From contig JADGOF010000021.1 of NCBI GenBank assembly GCA_017883105.1, positions 1 through 13,501 on the forward strand: 13,501 bases of DNA, written 5' to 3'. Shown piece after piece: positions 1-7,428 of the stretch; position 1 is the stretch's first letter; every line of letters starts with the position of its first letter. This DNA is from Acidimicrobiales bacterium. Lineage in GTDB: Bacteria > Actinomycetota > Acidimicrobiia > Acidimicrobiales > RAAP-2. Under the pieces are notes generated by a model that made no database searches, was not told the DNA's origin, and was given only the letters and a program-made list of their open reading frames with translations. The position numbers were made by a program, and so were the translations under genes.

Positions 1-638
1 GCGAAGCCCATCTCGTGGGTGACGACGACCATGGTCATCCCCTCCTCGGCCAGGGCCCGCATCACGTCGAGGACCTCGCCCACCAGCTCGGGGTCGAGGG
101 CCGAGGTGGGCTCGTCGAAGAGCATCAGCTTGGGCTCCATGGCCAGGGCCCGGGCGATGGCCACCCGCTGCTGCTGGCCACCGGAGAGCTGGTTGGGATA
201 GCTCTTGACCTTCTCGGCCAGGCCCACCCGCTCGAGCAGTCGATGAGCCCGCTCCTTGGCCGTGGCGGGCGACTCCTTCTTGACCCGCACCGGACCACAC
301 ATGACGTTGTCCAGCACACTCATGTGGGGGAAGAGGTTGAAGCCCTGGAAGACCATGCCGATCTCCGCCCGCTTCCTGCACACCTCGCGGTCCTTCAACT
401 CGTAAAGGCGGTTGCCGCTCCGGCGGTACCCGACCAACTGGCCGTCGACGGCCAACTCGCCCCCGTCGATCTTCTCGAGGTGGTTGATGCAGCGGAGAAA
501 CGTGCTCTTTCCCGAGCCCGACGGGCCGATCAGGCAGAGCACCTCGCCGTGGTCGACGGAGAGGTCGATGCCACGTAGCACCTCGAGCCGTCCGAACGAC
601 TTGCGGACCTGGGTGGCCCGGACCATCGGCTCACTCAT
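1..638 (-). CDS. Polar amino-acid ABC transporter ATP-binding protein (3' partial)
   Basis: Cytoplasmic ATPase that powers uptake of a polar amino acid together with the permease and binding protein encoded just upstream on the same strand. The visible 212 residues hold the whole ABC core in order: Walker A GPSGSGKST (38-46), Q-loop Gln98 in MVFQGFN, signature LSGGQ (151-155), Walker B LMLFDEP (171-177), D-loop SALD and H-loop His208 in VTHEMGF. This is the GlnQ/HisP type, usually about 240-260 residues, so roughly 30-50 C-terminal residues lie beyond the window. The ATG at 638-636 overlaps the end of the permease gene by 8 bp, pointing to translational coupling. The family is certain. The exact substrate (Gln, Glu, His, Cys and so on) cannot be read from the sequence. 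Confidence 0.95.
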   Translation of the reverse strand, partial: MSEPMVRATQVRKSFGRLEVLRGIDLSVDHGEVLCLIGPSGSGKSTFLRCINHLEKIDGGELAVDGQLVGYRRSGNRLYELKDREVCRKRAEIGMVFQGFNLFPHMSVLDNVMCGPVRVKKESPATAKERAHRLLERVGLAEKVKSYPNQLSGGQQQRVAIARALAMEPKLMLFDEPTSALDPELVGEVLDVMRALAEEGMTMVVVTHEMGF

Positions 639-1647
639 GAGGTCCCACCCATGGGGCCTCGGCCATGGCCGGTACCGGCTTCATCCGGATATGGAAGAAG
701 GTCTGGCGGAGGCGCTGGAGGGGCGTCGGCGGCAGGGCCCGGGACGATCCTCGGGCGTAGTAACGCTCGACGTAGTACTGCCCGATGGTGAGGATCGAGG
801 TGAAGAACAGGTACCAGACACTGGCCACCACCAGGAGTGGCACGATCTGGTAGTTGGCATTGGAGATGTTCTGGGTGGCGGTGAAGAGCTCGGTCACAGC
901 GATTGCGTACACCAGGGAGGTGGTCTTCAACATGGAGATGGTTTCGTTGCCGGTGGGCGGGATGATGATGCGCATGGCCTGGGGGAGGACAATGCGGCGC
1001 AGGGTCTGCGCTTTGCTCATGCCCAACGAGGCGGCCGCCTCGGTCTGGCCCTCGTCAACCGCGATGATGCCGGCCCGCACGATCTCTGCCATGTAGGCGC
1101 CTTCGTTGAGGCTGAGCCCCAGGGCCCCGGCCACGAACGCGGTGATCAGCGCGTTGGCGTTCACCGTGTAGAGGTCGGGGCCGAACGGGATCCCGAAGCT
1201 GAGCTTGGGGTAGAGGTAGGTGATCCCGACGTACCAGAAGAAGAGCTGGACGAAGACCGGGGTTCCCCGAAAGAACCAGATGTAGATCCAGGCCACACCG
1301 GACAACAGCCGGTTGGGGGACAGGCGCATAACGGCCAGGACCACGCCGAAGACGATGCCCACCACCATGGCGATGACGGTCAGCTCCAGCGTGACCACGA
1401 TGCCCCGCAACACCGGTGCGCCGAAGAGGTACTTGCCGACCACCCGCCACTGGAACCGCCCTTCTTGGACCCCTCCCCGCACCACGTGCGAGAACAAGAG
1501 GGTGTTGACCAGCATGGCCACCAATACCAGGATCACCGCACTGGCCACCCAACGCCACGGGTGCCGCACGGGAACGGTCTTCAGGGCCGGCGGCTCCTCA
1601 GCCTGGCCTACGCCACCGGGGACGCTTGCACCAGGGGGAATCGTCAT
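631..1647 (-). CDS. Polar amino-acid ABC transporter permease
   Basis: Inner-membrane channel subunit of the HisM/GlnP family. Numbering is from the GTG at 1650. An extended cytoplasmic N-terminus (about 1-30) is followed by hydrophobic segments near 33-53, 83-108, 117-145 and 165-190, with two more between 245 and 292. The EAA loop that docks on the ATPase is clear at 204-225 (EAAASLGMSKAQTLRRIVLP). At about 338 residues it is longer than typical GlnP (about 220), because of the N-terminal extension and first helix, as in many actinobacterial homologues. Two adjacent starts exist, GTG 1650 and ATG 1647. An AGGGG motif lies 8 nt before the ATG, so the ATG is preferred. It sits 30 bp after the binding-protein stop and overlaps the ATPase start. 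Confidence 0.93.
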   Translation of the reverse strand: MTIPPGASVPGGVGQAEEPPALKTVPVRHPWRWVASAVILVLVAMLVNTLLFSHVVRGGVQEGRFQWRVVGKYLFGAPVLRGIVVTLELTVIAMVVGIVFGVVLAVMRLSPNRLLSGVAWIYIWFFRGTPVFVQLFFWYVGITYLYPKLSFGIPFGPDLYTVNANALITAFVAGALGLSLNEGAYMAEIVRAGIIAVDEGQTEAAASLGMSKAQTLRRIVLPQAMRIIIPPTGNETISMLKTTSLVYAIAVTELFTATQNISNANYQIVPLLVVASVWYLFFTSILTIGQYYVERYYARGSSRALPPTPLQRLRQTFFHIRMKPVPAMAEAPWVGPHE

Positions 1648-1677
1648 CACGGGATCCCCTGGTGCCGGTTTGGCTCC

Positions 1678-2601
1678 TTAGCTGGTGGCGCCGTTGATCA
1701 CCGAGCTGGTGATGGCACCGGACTCCACTCCCCACTTCTTCAGGATCTGGCCGTAGACACCGTTGCCGATGAGGAAGTTGACGGCGGACTGCACCGGGGC
1801 GGTCATGCCGTTTCCCTTGGGGAGGGCGAGGCCGTAGGGGGCCACCGTGAAGGCGGTCCCGCTGTTCTGGAAGACCCCGTTGGAGGTGGCCACGATGTAG
1901 CCGGCCACCTGGGAGTCGGCGAATCCGACCTGGGCCCGACCACTGGAGACGGCCAGGTTGGCCTGGCTCTGGTTGCCGAAGGAGAGCACGGTGACCGCGC
2001 CCTTGCTGTCCTTGGTGCACGCCTTGGCCTGGGTCTGGGCGTCGCCCTGCTCGGTGGTGCCGGACTCGACAGCCACCGAGTGGCCGCACAGCGAGGTGAG
2101 GCCGTTGAAGGCCAGTGGGCTGCCGGTCTTCACGTAGAACCCTTCGCCGGACGTGAAGTAGTCGACGAAGTCGACCACCTTCTGGCGGGCGATGGTGTCG
2201 GTGAAGGAGGAGGCCCCCATGGCGTACTTGCCGCTCTGGACGCCCGGGATGATGGTGTCGAACGTGGCGTTGACCAGCTTGGGCTTGAGTCCGAGGACCT
2301 GGCTGATGGCGGTGGAGAGATCGGCGTCCATGCCCACGATGGTCGAGCCGTCCGGTGCGATGAACTCGTCCGGTGCGTAGGTGGCGTCCAGCGCGATGGT
2401 GAGGCTGCCCTTCGACTTGACTGCGGACGGAACCGTGGCGGCGAGGGCCGCGTTGGTCGATTGGGTGGGTATGACCGTCGTAGGCAGGGTCGTCGTCGAG
2501 GAGCTGCTCGAGCTGCTGCTGCAGGCCGCCGCCAGCACTGCGACGCTGCCGATGGCCGTGGCCACCATGGCCTTCCGGTATCCACGCTGCCAGGTGCGCA
2601 C
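1678..2601 (-). CDS. Amino-acid ABC transporter substrate-binding lipoprotein
   Basis: Extracytoplasmic receptor of the importer (SBP_bac_3, family 3). The 307-residue product begins with a charged n-region, a hydrophobic stretch (11-26) and a lipobox-like VLAAAC with Cys27 as the likely lipidation site. A Ser/Thr-rich linker (28-45) follows, and then the binding domain from about residue 64, opening GSLTIALDATYAPDEFI and containing the usual VGMDADLSTAI and QSGKYAMGASSFTDT-type segments. The start is GTG at 2601-2599, with GGAGG 7 nt upstream. It is the first gene of the three-gene import operon. Two cysteines in the mature domain (in SLCGHS and KACTKD) could form a disulfide. The ligand is unknown. 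Confidence 0.93.
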   Translation of the reverse strand: MRTWQRGYRKAMVATAIGSVAVLAAACSSSSSSSSTTTLPTTVIPTQSTNAALAATVPSAVKSKGSLTIALDATYAPDEFIAPDGSTIVGMDADLSTAISQVLGLKPKLVNATFDTIIPGVQSGKYAMGASSFTDTIARQKVVDFVDYFTSGEGFYVKTGSPLAFNGLTSLCGHSVAVESGTTEQGDAQTQAKACTKDSKGAVTVLSFGNQSQANLAVSSGRAQVGFADSQVAGYIVATSNGVFQNSGTAFTVAPYGLALPKGNGMTAPVQSAVNFLIGNGVYGQILKKWGVESGAITSSVINGATS

Positions 2602-2909
2602 CTTCGAACCTCCGCTGTCGATCAGAGTAGAGGGTCAAGTGTGCCACGTGGCCGCTGGGACGGCGACTCGTCTGGAACATGTGGTGGAACACTCCCACCA
2701 CGGGTCAGGCGGTGCTCCCCGTTCCCCGTGTCGCTCCGGGACCACTGAGTTGCCCCGATGCCACGGCACGGGTCTCCGGCAGGACCCGCCTGAGGCCGGC
2801 CCCCCTGGCGCCGGTGAACCCGCGCAGCGGAAAGAGCCGCCCTCCGACGTCGGATTCGGCGATCGGGAACGCGACATCGCCCAGGTCGACGGCCCGTTCG
2901 CCCAGGCGC
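2602..2909. other. Gap of about 300 bp between importer operon and dioxygenase gene
   Basis: No confident gene is visible. This stretch should hold the promoter of the import operon near its left end, but no convincing -35/-10 pair was identified. A CCACGTGG palindrome lies at 2644-2651. The right-hand two thirds has a coding-like minus-strand frame (about 2911 down to the TGA at 2707-2705) directly after the dioxygenase stop and shifted +1 from it. It lacks any normal start codon and is treated under findings, not as a gene. Confidence 0.5.
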
Positions 2910-3689
2910 TCAACCCACCTGGAAGGCGGTCATCGACAAGGAGCCGGCCACGTAGCCGTCCACCAGAACCGAGCCCGTCGAGTCGCTGGCGGCCGCGAGA
3001 CCGGCGATGGGCGCCAGGGGAAGGAAGTGATCAGGGGTGGGCACGGCCCGCCGGTAGTCGGGATGGTCGACCAGGGTGCGCAGCTTCTGTGGGTCCTCCC
3101 GCATCAACGCGATGCACGATTCATTGAAGCGGACGGCCCAGTCGGCACCGTTCTCCTCGGCCTGCCAATCGATGAGTCCGAGGTTGTGGACCACATTGCC
3201 GCTGCCGAGGATCAGGATGCCCTGTCGGCGAAGGGGAGCGAGGCGTACGCCGAGGTCGAAGTGCTCGTCGAACCCCTCGAGGGCATTGACCGACAGTTGG
3301 ATCACCGGGATGGTGGCCTCGGGGAATGCATGGATCAGCACCGACCACGTCCCGTGGTCGAGCCCCCAACCGTCGCTGTCGAGCCCGATCCACCGGGGCT
3401 TGGCCACCTCGGCGATCTCCGCGGCGATGTCCGGTGCGCCCGGCGCCGGGTACTCCACGTCGAAGAGGGCCTGGGGGAACCCGTAGAAGTCGTGGATGGT
3501 GCGGGGGGCGGCCATGGCCGTCAGCAGCGTCGACCCCACGTACCAATGGGCCGAGACCATCAGGATGGCCCGGGGTACCGGAACCGAAGCACCGAAGTCG
3601 CGCCACGCCCGGGTGTATCGGTTGTCGGCGAGGGCGTTCCTCGGGTCGCCGTGTCCCAATAACGCAGCGGGCATCACTCCTGAGTCCAT
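2910..3689 (-). CDS. ygiD: Extradiol ring-cleavage dioxygenase, YgiD/DODA (LigB-like) family
   Basis: Predicted metal-dependent dioxygenase of the class III extradiol LigB superfamily. E. coli YgiD is a 4,5-DOPA dioxygenase, but natural substrates of bacterial homologues are often unknown. The 259-residue length fits the family (about 260). Diagnostic segments are MPAALLGHGDPRNAL near the N-terminus, SAHWY (47-51), IHDFYGFP (65-72), DHGTW (111-115), SGNVVHNL (163-170) and PTPDHFLPL (218-225). The conserved histidines at about 13, 48, 168 and 221 are the expected metal-binding and catalytic positions. The start is ATG 3689-3687 with GGGAGA about 5 nt upstream. The open frame extends further upstream, but that part is antisense to the exporter gene. 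Transcribed divergently from the exporter across a 126-bp gap, which suggests, without proving, shared control. Confidence 0.9.
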   Translation of the reverse strand: MDSGVMPAALLGHGDPRNALADNRYTRAWRDFGASVPVPRAILMVSAHWYVGSTLLTAMAAPRTIHDFYGFPQALFDVEYPAPGAPDIAAEIAEVAKPRWIGLDSDGWGLDHGTWSVLIHAFPEATIPVIQLSVNALEGFDEHFDLGVRLAPLRRQGILILGSGNVVHNLGLIDWQAEENGADWAVRFNESCIALMREDPQKLRTLVDHPDYRRAVPTPDHFLPLAPIAGLAAASDSTGSVLVDGYVAGSLSMTAFQVG

Positions 3690-3815
3690 CGTTCTCTCCC
3701 GTCGACGGTCCGGTCGATCAGATTCTCGCACCGTTGGATGGTCCTTCTCACGCCGGCCGATCCGTTTGGGCCAAGATTGGAGCGGCGTCACCTGCGTCCG
3801 GTGGGGAGCGAAGTC
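3690..3815. promoter_or_regulatory. Divergent promoter region, dioxygenase/exporter
   Basis: This 126-bp spacer must contain both promoters and the SD sites: GGGAGA for the minus gene, and GGGGAG 7 nt before ATG 3816 for the plus gene. A small perfect palindrome, TTGG-G-CCAA, sits at 3766-3774 and could be an operator. No strong -35/-10 pair is evident in either direction. The regulatory role is inferred from geometry only. Confidence 0.35.
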
Positions 3816-5849
3816 ATGAGCGAAGCAGTCCGAGAGGCACCATCCGAGCTGCCGGACACTCTTTCCCACCGGCGGGTGCTGATCATCATCGGCGCCCTCA
3901 TGCTCGGGATGTTCTTGGCCGCGCTGGACCAGACGGTCGTCTCCACCGCGCTGCCCACCATCGTCGGCGATCTGCACGGTGCTTCGCACCTCACTTGGGT
4001 GGTCACCGCCTATCTGTTGGCTTCGACGGTGTCCACGCCGCTGTGGGGCAAGCTCGGTGACCAGTACGGCCGCAAGTTCTTCTTCCAATCGGCCATCGTC
4101 ATCTTCCTGGTCGGGTCCGCCCTGTCCGGCCTGAGCCACTCGATGCTCGAGCTGATCGTCTTCCGGGCCGTGCAGGGCCTCGGAGGTGGCGGACTGATGG
4201 TCGGTGCCCAGACCATCGTGGGCGACGTGGTGTCGCCCCGGGAGCGCGGTCGCTACATGGGGCTGTTCATGGCCATGTTCGGCGTGACGACGGTGATCGG
4301 GCCGTTGATCGGCGGCGTCTTCGTCGACTACCTGAGCTGGCGCTGGATCTTTTACATCAACATCCCCATCGGGGCCATCGCACTACTGGTGACGGCCGTC
4401 ACCCTGCCCGGGTCCTTGAGCAGGGTGCACCGGGTCATCGACTACCTGGGGACCGCCCTCCTGGCCCTGTCGGCCACCTCGTTGGTGCTGTTCACCAGCC
4501 TGGGAGGTACCTCCTACCCCTGGTCGTCACCGCTGATCGTCGGGATGGGCATCGCCGGGGTCATCTTCGGCGTGGCCTTCGTGTTCGCCGAACGGCGGGC
4601 CATGGAGCCGGTCATCCCGCTCAACCTCTTCTCCAATTCGGTGTTCACCGCGGCCGGTGCCATCGGCTTCGTCGTCGGGTTCGCCATGTTCGGGGCACTG
4701 ACGTTTCTCCCGCTCTTCCTCCAGGACGTGAAGGGGGTCAGCCCGATCGCTTCGGGGGTGCGCCTCTTCCCGATGATGGGCGGACTGCTGATCGCCTCGG
4801 TTGGATCCGGCGCGCTGGTCAGTCGGTGGGGCCGGTACAAGGTCTTCCCGGTGATTGGGACCGCACTGATGACCCTCGGCCTGTATTTGATGTCCTTGAT
4901 CGGGATCACCACTGGGGCGTGGACAATGGCCGCCTTCATGGCCGTGTTCGGGCTGGGTCTGGGATTCGTGATGCAGGTGCTGGTGGTGGCCGTCCAGAAT
5001 GCCGTGCCGTACCAGGAGTTGGGCACCGCGACCTCCGGCACCACCTTCTTCCGGATGATCGGAGGATCCTTCGGTACTGCGGTGTTCGGTGCCATCTACA
5101 CCAATCTGGTGGTGTCGAACATCCTTCACGCCCTGCACCTGAGCAAGGTTCCGCCCGGGTTCAGCGTCAACGCGGAGAATCCGGCTGCCATCCACCGCCT
5201 CCCGGCGGCGGTGCAGTCCGCCGTGGTGGAGGGCATCGCCCACACCATCCAGACCATGTTCCTCATCGGGGTGCCCATCGGCTTCGTCGCCTTCCTGCTC
5301 AGTTGGACGTTGCCGGAGATCGAGCTGCGCAAGTCGATCCAGGTCACCGAGCCCGCGGAGAACCTGGGCCTCCCCGAGCCCCGCACCTCGCTCGGGGAGG
5401 TGCGGGGCATTCTCGAACGGGCGGCCAATCGTGAGAACCGGCGGGAGCTCTACGGGATACTGGCCAGCCGGGCCGGCCTTGACCTCGATCCCCGGGCCTG
5501 CTGGACGCTCTACCGCCTGGCCGATTGGCCGGAGAGCACGCTCGAGGAGATGAGCGACCACCTGGGGATCGATCCCGAGCGCCTCGAGGTCGGCGTGGAC
5601 TCGCTGGTGGCCGCGGGGATGGTCGGACCAGTGGCTGGTGCAGAAGGCAGGGGGCTGGACCTCACCGCGGCCGGACGGTCGGCGATCGAGAAGCTGACCG
5701 CAGCCCGTCGTGACTCGATGACCGAGCTGCTGGAGGGTTGGAATCCCGAAGAGCACCCCGAAGTGATCGAACTGATCCGCCACCTCGCCGAATCGTTGCT
5801 GGCCGACGACACCAAGCTGTTGGCAGATGCCCGGTCCTCCGCTCACTGA
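3816..5849 (+). CDS. DHA2-family (EmrB/QacA-type) MFS exporter with C-terminal MarR-like winged-helix domain
   Basis: Predicted proton-driven multidrug or metabolite exporter in the cytoplasmic membrane, 677 residues. The transporter part (about 1-500) carries motif D1 LDQTVVSTALPTI (37-49), motif A GKLGDQYGRK (78-87), motif B RAVQGLGGGGL (117-127) and the antiporter motif C around GVTTVIGPLIGG (156-167). Helix density suggests 14 membrane segments. After the last helix (ending near SWTLPEIEL) comes a soluble tail of about 175 residues. Its LYRLADWPESTLEEMSDHLGIDPERLEVGVDSLVAAGMV segment (about 566-604) and following LTAAGRSAIEKL look like the helices and wing of a MarR-type winged-helix domain. 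ATG 3816 is chosen for its SD; the open frame reaches back to 3738 without one. Substrate unknown. The fused domain is the unusual feature. Confidence 0.92.
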   Translation: MSEAVREAPSELPDTLSHRRVLIIIGALMLGMFLAALDQTVVSTALPTIVGDLHGASHLTWVVTAYLLASTVSTPLWGKLGDQYGRKFFFQSAIVIFLVGSALSGLSHSMLELIVFRAVQGLGGGGLMVGAQTIVGDVVSPRERGRYMGLFMAMFGVTTVIGPLIGGVFVDYLSWRWIFYINIPIGAIALLVTAVTLPGSLSRVHRVIDYLGTALLALSATSLVLFTSLGGTSYPWSSPLIVGMGIAGVIFGVAFVFAERRAMEPVIPLNLFSNSVFTAAGAIGFVVGFAMFGALTFLPLFLQDVKGVSPIASGVRLFPMMGGLLIASVGSGALVSRWGRYKVFPVIGTALMTLGLYLMSLIGITTGAWTMAAFMAVFGLGLGFVMQVLVVAVQNAVPYQELGTATSGTTFFRMIGGSFGTAVFGAIYTNLVVSNILHALHLSKVPPGFSVNAENPAAIHRLPAAVQSAVVEGIAHTIQTMFLIGVPIGFVAFLLSWTLPEIELRKSIQVTEPAENLGLPEPRTSLGEVRGILERAANRENRRELYGILASRAGLDLDPRACWTLYRLADWPESTLEEMSDHLGIDPERLEVGVDSLVAAGMVGPVAGAEGRGLDLTAAGRSAIEKLTAARRDSMTELLEGWNPEEHPEVIELIRHLAESLLADDTKLLADARSSAH

Positions 5850-5853
5850 GCGG
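5839..5853 (+). terminator. Short hairpin across the exporter stop codon
   Basis: Perfect inverted repeat CCGCTC-ACT-GAGCGG overlapping the TGA stop of the exporter. There is no T tract after it, so intrinsic terminator function is uncertain. The arms partly coincide with the last codons and could be chance. Confidence 0.25.
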
Positions 5854-5899
5854 GGTCTCGGCCACGGCGGACGGGCCGGATGCATGCCACACTCGACGC

Positions 5900-6475
5900 A
5901 TGGATCGGAACTTCCACCGATTCCGCTCGGCTTGGGACGTCGTGGCCGCCCCCTCCCTCGCCTACTCGGTACTCGAACGGTTCACCGAGTATCCGGCGTG
6001 GTGGCCAGAGATCCGCCACCTCCGGCCGGTGGGGGAGGAGGCCTGCGAGGTGATCTGCCGGCCGGTGCTCCCCTATGAGCTGGTGATGGTGCTGCGACCG
6101 AGCCGGCGTGATCCGGACGGGCACGTCCTCGAGGCATCAATGACCGGTGACCTCGAGGGGTTCTCGCGCTGGTCGGTCACCGCCTCACCCACTGGGCACG
6201 GGTCCCAGGTGGTCTTCGACGAGGAAGTGGTGGTGAAGCCGTTGCTGCGGAGGTTGGGCCCGATCGCCCGACCGGCCATGCGGGCCAATCACACCCTCAT
6301 GATGCGACACGCCAAGCGGGGCCTCGCCACCCGCCTCGCCGGCATCGACGAGGCGGGTGGCGACATGGCACCCTGGAGCCCCCCGACCTACGTCGAAACC
6401 GACGCGGGAGGGACCGACGATGCTGTCGGCGGGGAGCGACCCGAAGAGGCGGATCCTGCAGCCAGATCCCGGTAG
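5900..6475 (+). CDS. SRPBCC-fold (polyketide cyclase/dehydrase-like) protein
   Basis: A 191-residue soluble protein resembling the SRPBCC/START-like superfamily, small hydrophobic-ligand-binding folds with diverse roles. Supporting features are an opening beta strand (FHRFRSAWDVVAAPS), the typical Tyr-Pro-x-Trp-Trp-Pro segment (31-36, YPAWWP), a run of alternating hydrophobic strands to about residue 112, and a long C-terminal helix region (about 115-150). The fold ends near 150; the remaining 40 residues are low-complexity and polar, and overlap the convergent gene. ATG 5900 has no clear SD, so leaderless or weak initiation is possible. It lies 50 bp after the exporter on the same strand and could be co-transcribed. 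Ligand and function unknown. Confidence 0.75.
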   Translation: MDRNFHRFRSAWDVVAAPSLAYSVLERFTEYPAWWPEIRHLRPVGEEACEVICRPVLPYELVMVLRPSRRDPDGHVLEASMTGDLEGFSRWSVTASPTGHGSQVVFDEEVVVKPLLRRLGPIARPAMRANHTLMMRHAKRGLATRLAGIDEAGGDMAPWSPPTYVETDAGGTDDAVGGERPEEADPAARSR

Positions 6476-7428
6476 TGCTGGCGCCAGATCAGCCGGTAGA
6501 GCCTGGTCCACCGTGGGATCGAGCGCAGGCCGGGGATGAAGGGCACCAGGGCCAGCAGAAGGGTGAGGACCATCATGAGCCCCCACACCTGCAGGTCGGC
6601 ATTGGCTGACGTCTTGAACGGGGGCACCTGGTACCACATGGTGTACAGCCACAGCCAGGCCTGACCCGGGTAGTTGCCGGTCTCGTTCATCATCCCCCAC
6701 TGGTCGCCCGACAGGTGCTGGGCGTGCCCGAGGTCGGCCAGGTAGGTGCCGTCGGCGATGAGCATCAGAGGCTTGGTGTAGTCGGTCCCGTAGAACTGGC
6801 GTGAGCTCATCAGGGCGCCGTCGAGAGCCCCGCTGCGGGCCATTGAGGCGAGCGAAGCCATCATGGTGCCCACCGGCCCGTAGTCGCCGGCCGGCACCTT
6901 CAGGGTGCCATTGGTGTAGGTGGCATTGGCCACCGCCTTCTCGTAGGCAGTGGTCCACGCCGCCTGCTGTTGGGGGGTGGCCGCGTTGTACTCGCTGATC
7001 GCGGCCTGCACCTTGGGATCGCTGGGGAGCGTCTTCAGGGGAGCGATCACGAAGTCATTGGCGGTGTCGATCGGATGGTGGACGCCGAAGAAACTCGCCG
7101 GTGACACCCCGAGGATCGACGGGCTGGCCCCGGCGGTGGCGTTATAGGGAGGGCCGTAAGAGGCCGTGCCGCTGGAACCGTCGAGCTCGGTGATGGCGGT
7201 CTGGACGAAGTCCACCGGATTGGCCGTTGACCACGACTTGACGGTCACCGGTGTGTCGTCCGGTGAGCCGAACAGCACGGTCAACCCCACCGTCAGGAGT
7301 GACACGACCACGACGGCGATGATGCCCTCTTTGACCAAGTCGTAGGGGAGGTACTTGCCGTGCCACTCCTTCACGTCGCGGTCGGGATTGAACCGCCGCA
7401 CCTTCTTGGTATGGGTGGCCGCGCTCAT
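6388..7428 (-). CDS. Two-helix membrane protein with large outside domain, partner of b6-like cytochrome
   Basis: A 346-residue protein with no function I can name. It has a charged cytoplasmic N-terminus (1-34), a first helix (about 36-54), an extracytoplasmic domain of about 220 residues (55-275) rich in Ala, Thr, Asn and aromatics, a second helix (about 280-297), then a basic segment FIPGLRSIPRWTRLYRLIWR and a low-complexity tail. There are no cysteines, so no CXXCH heme site and no Fe-S ligands. Histidines cluster at GVHHPID (115-121) and GHAQHLS (234-240). The first helix plus the SPDD...ANPVDF loop loosely recalls the start of b6f subunit IV, but the PEWY quinol-site motif is absent. 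ATG 7428 overlaps the cytochrome b stop (ATGA) and has AAGGAG 7 nt upstream. Likely a subunit of the same membrane complex. Confidence 0.8.
   Translation of the reverse strand: MSAATHTKKVRRFNPDRDVKEWHGKYLPYDLVKEGIIAVVVVSLLTVGLTVLFGSPDDTPVTVKSWSTANPVDFVQTAITELDGSSGTASYGPPYNATAGASPSILGVSPASFFGVHHPIDTANDFVIAPLKTLPSDPKVQAAISEYNAATPQQQAAWTTAYEKAVANATYTNGTLKVPAGDYGPVGTMMASLASMARSGALDGALMSSRQFYGTDYTKPLMLIADGTYLADLGHAQHLSGDQWGMMNETGNYPGQAWLWLYTMWYQVPPFKTSANADLQVWGLMMVLTLLLALVPFIPGLRSIPRWTRLYRLIWRQHYRDLAAGSASSGRSPPTASSVPPASVST

Noticed and set aside
412..2748. Very long plus-strand open frame (about 778 codons)
   Set aside because: Lies antisense to the permease and binding-protein genes. Its translation is low-complexity (Gly, His, Asp and Arg runs) with no domain, a typical GC-rich shadow of real minus-strand genes.
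2635..2913. Minus-strand 92-codon frame in the importer/dioxygenase gap
   Set aside because: Low-complexity Ser/Pro/Gly/Arg translation and no SD; the other minus frame in this gap is more protein-like.
3690..4139. N-terminal extension of the dioxygenase frame
   Set aside because: The frame stays open upstream of 3689 but is antisense to the exporter. ATG 3689 has an SD and begins just before the conserved MPAALLGHGDP motif.
4527..5885. Long minus-strand frame opposite the exporter
   Set aside because: Composition is Gln/His/Arg/Gly-rich with no motif, and the plus strand carries an unmistakable transporter.
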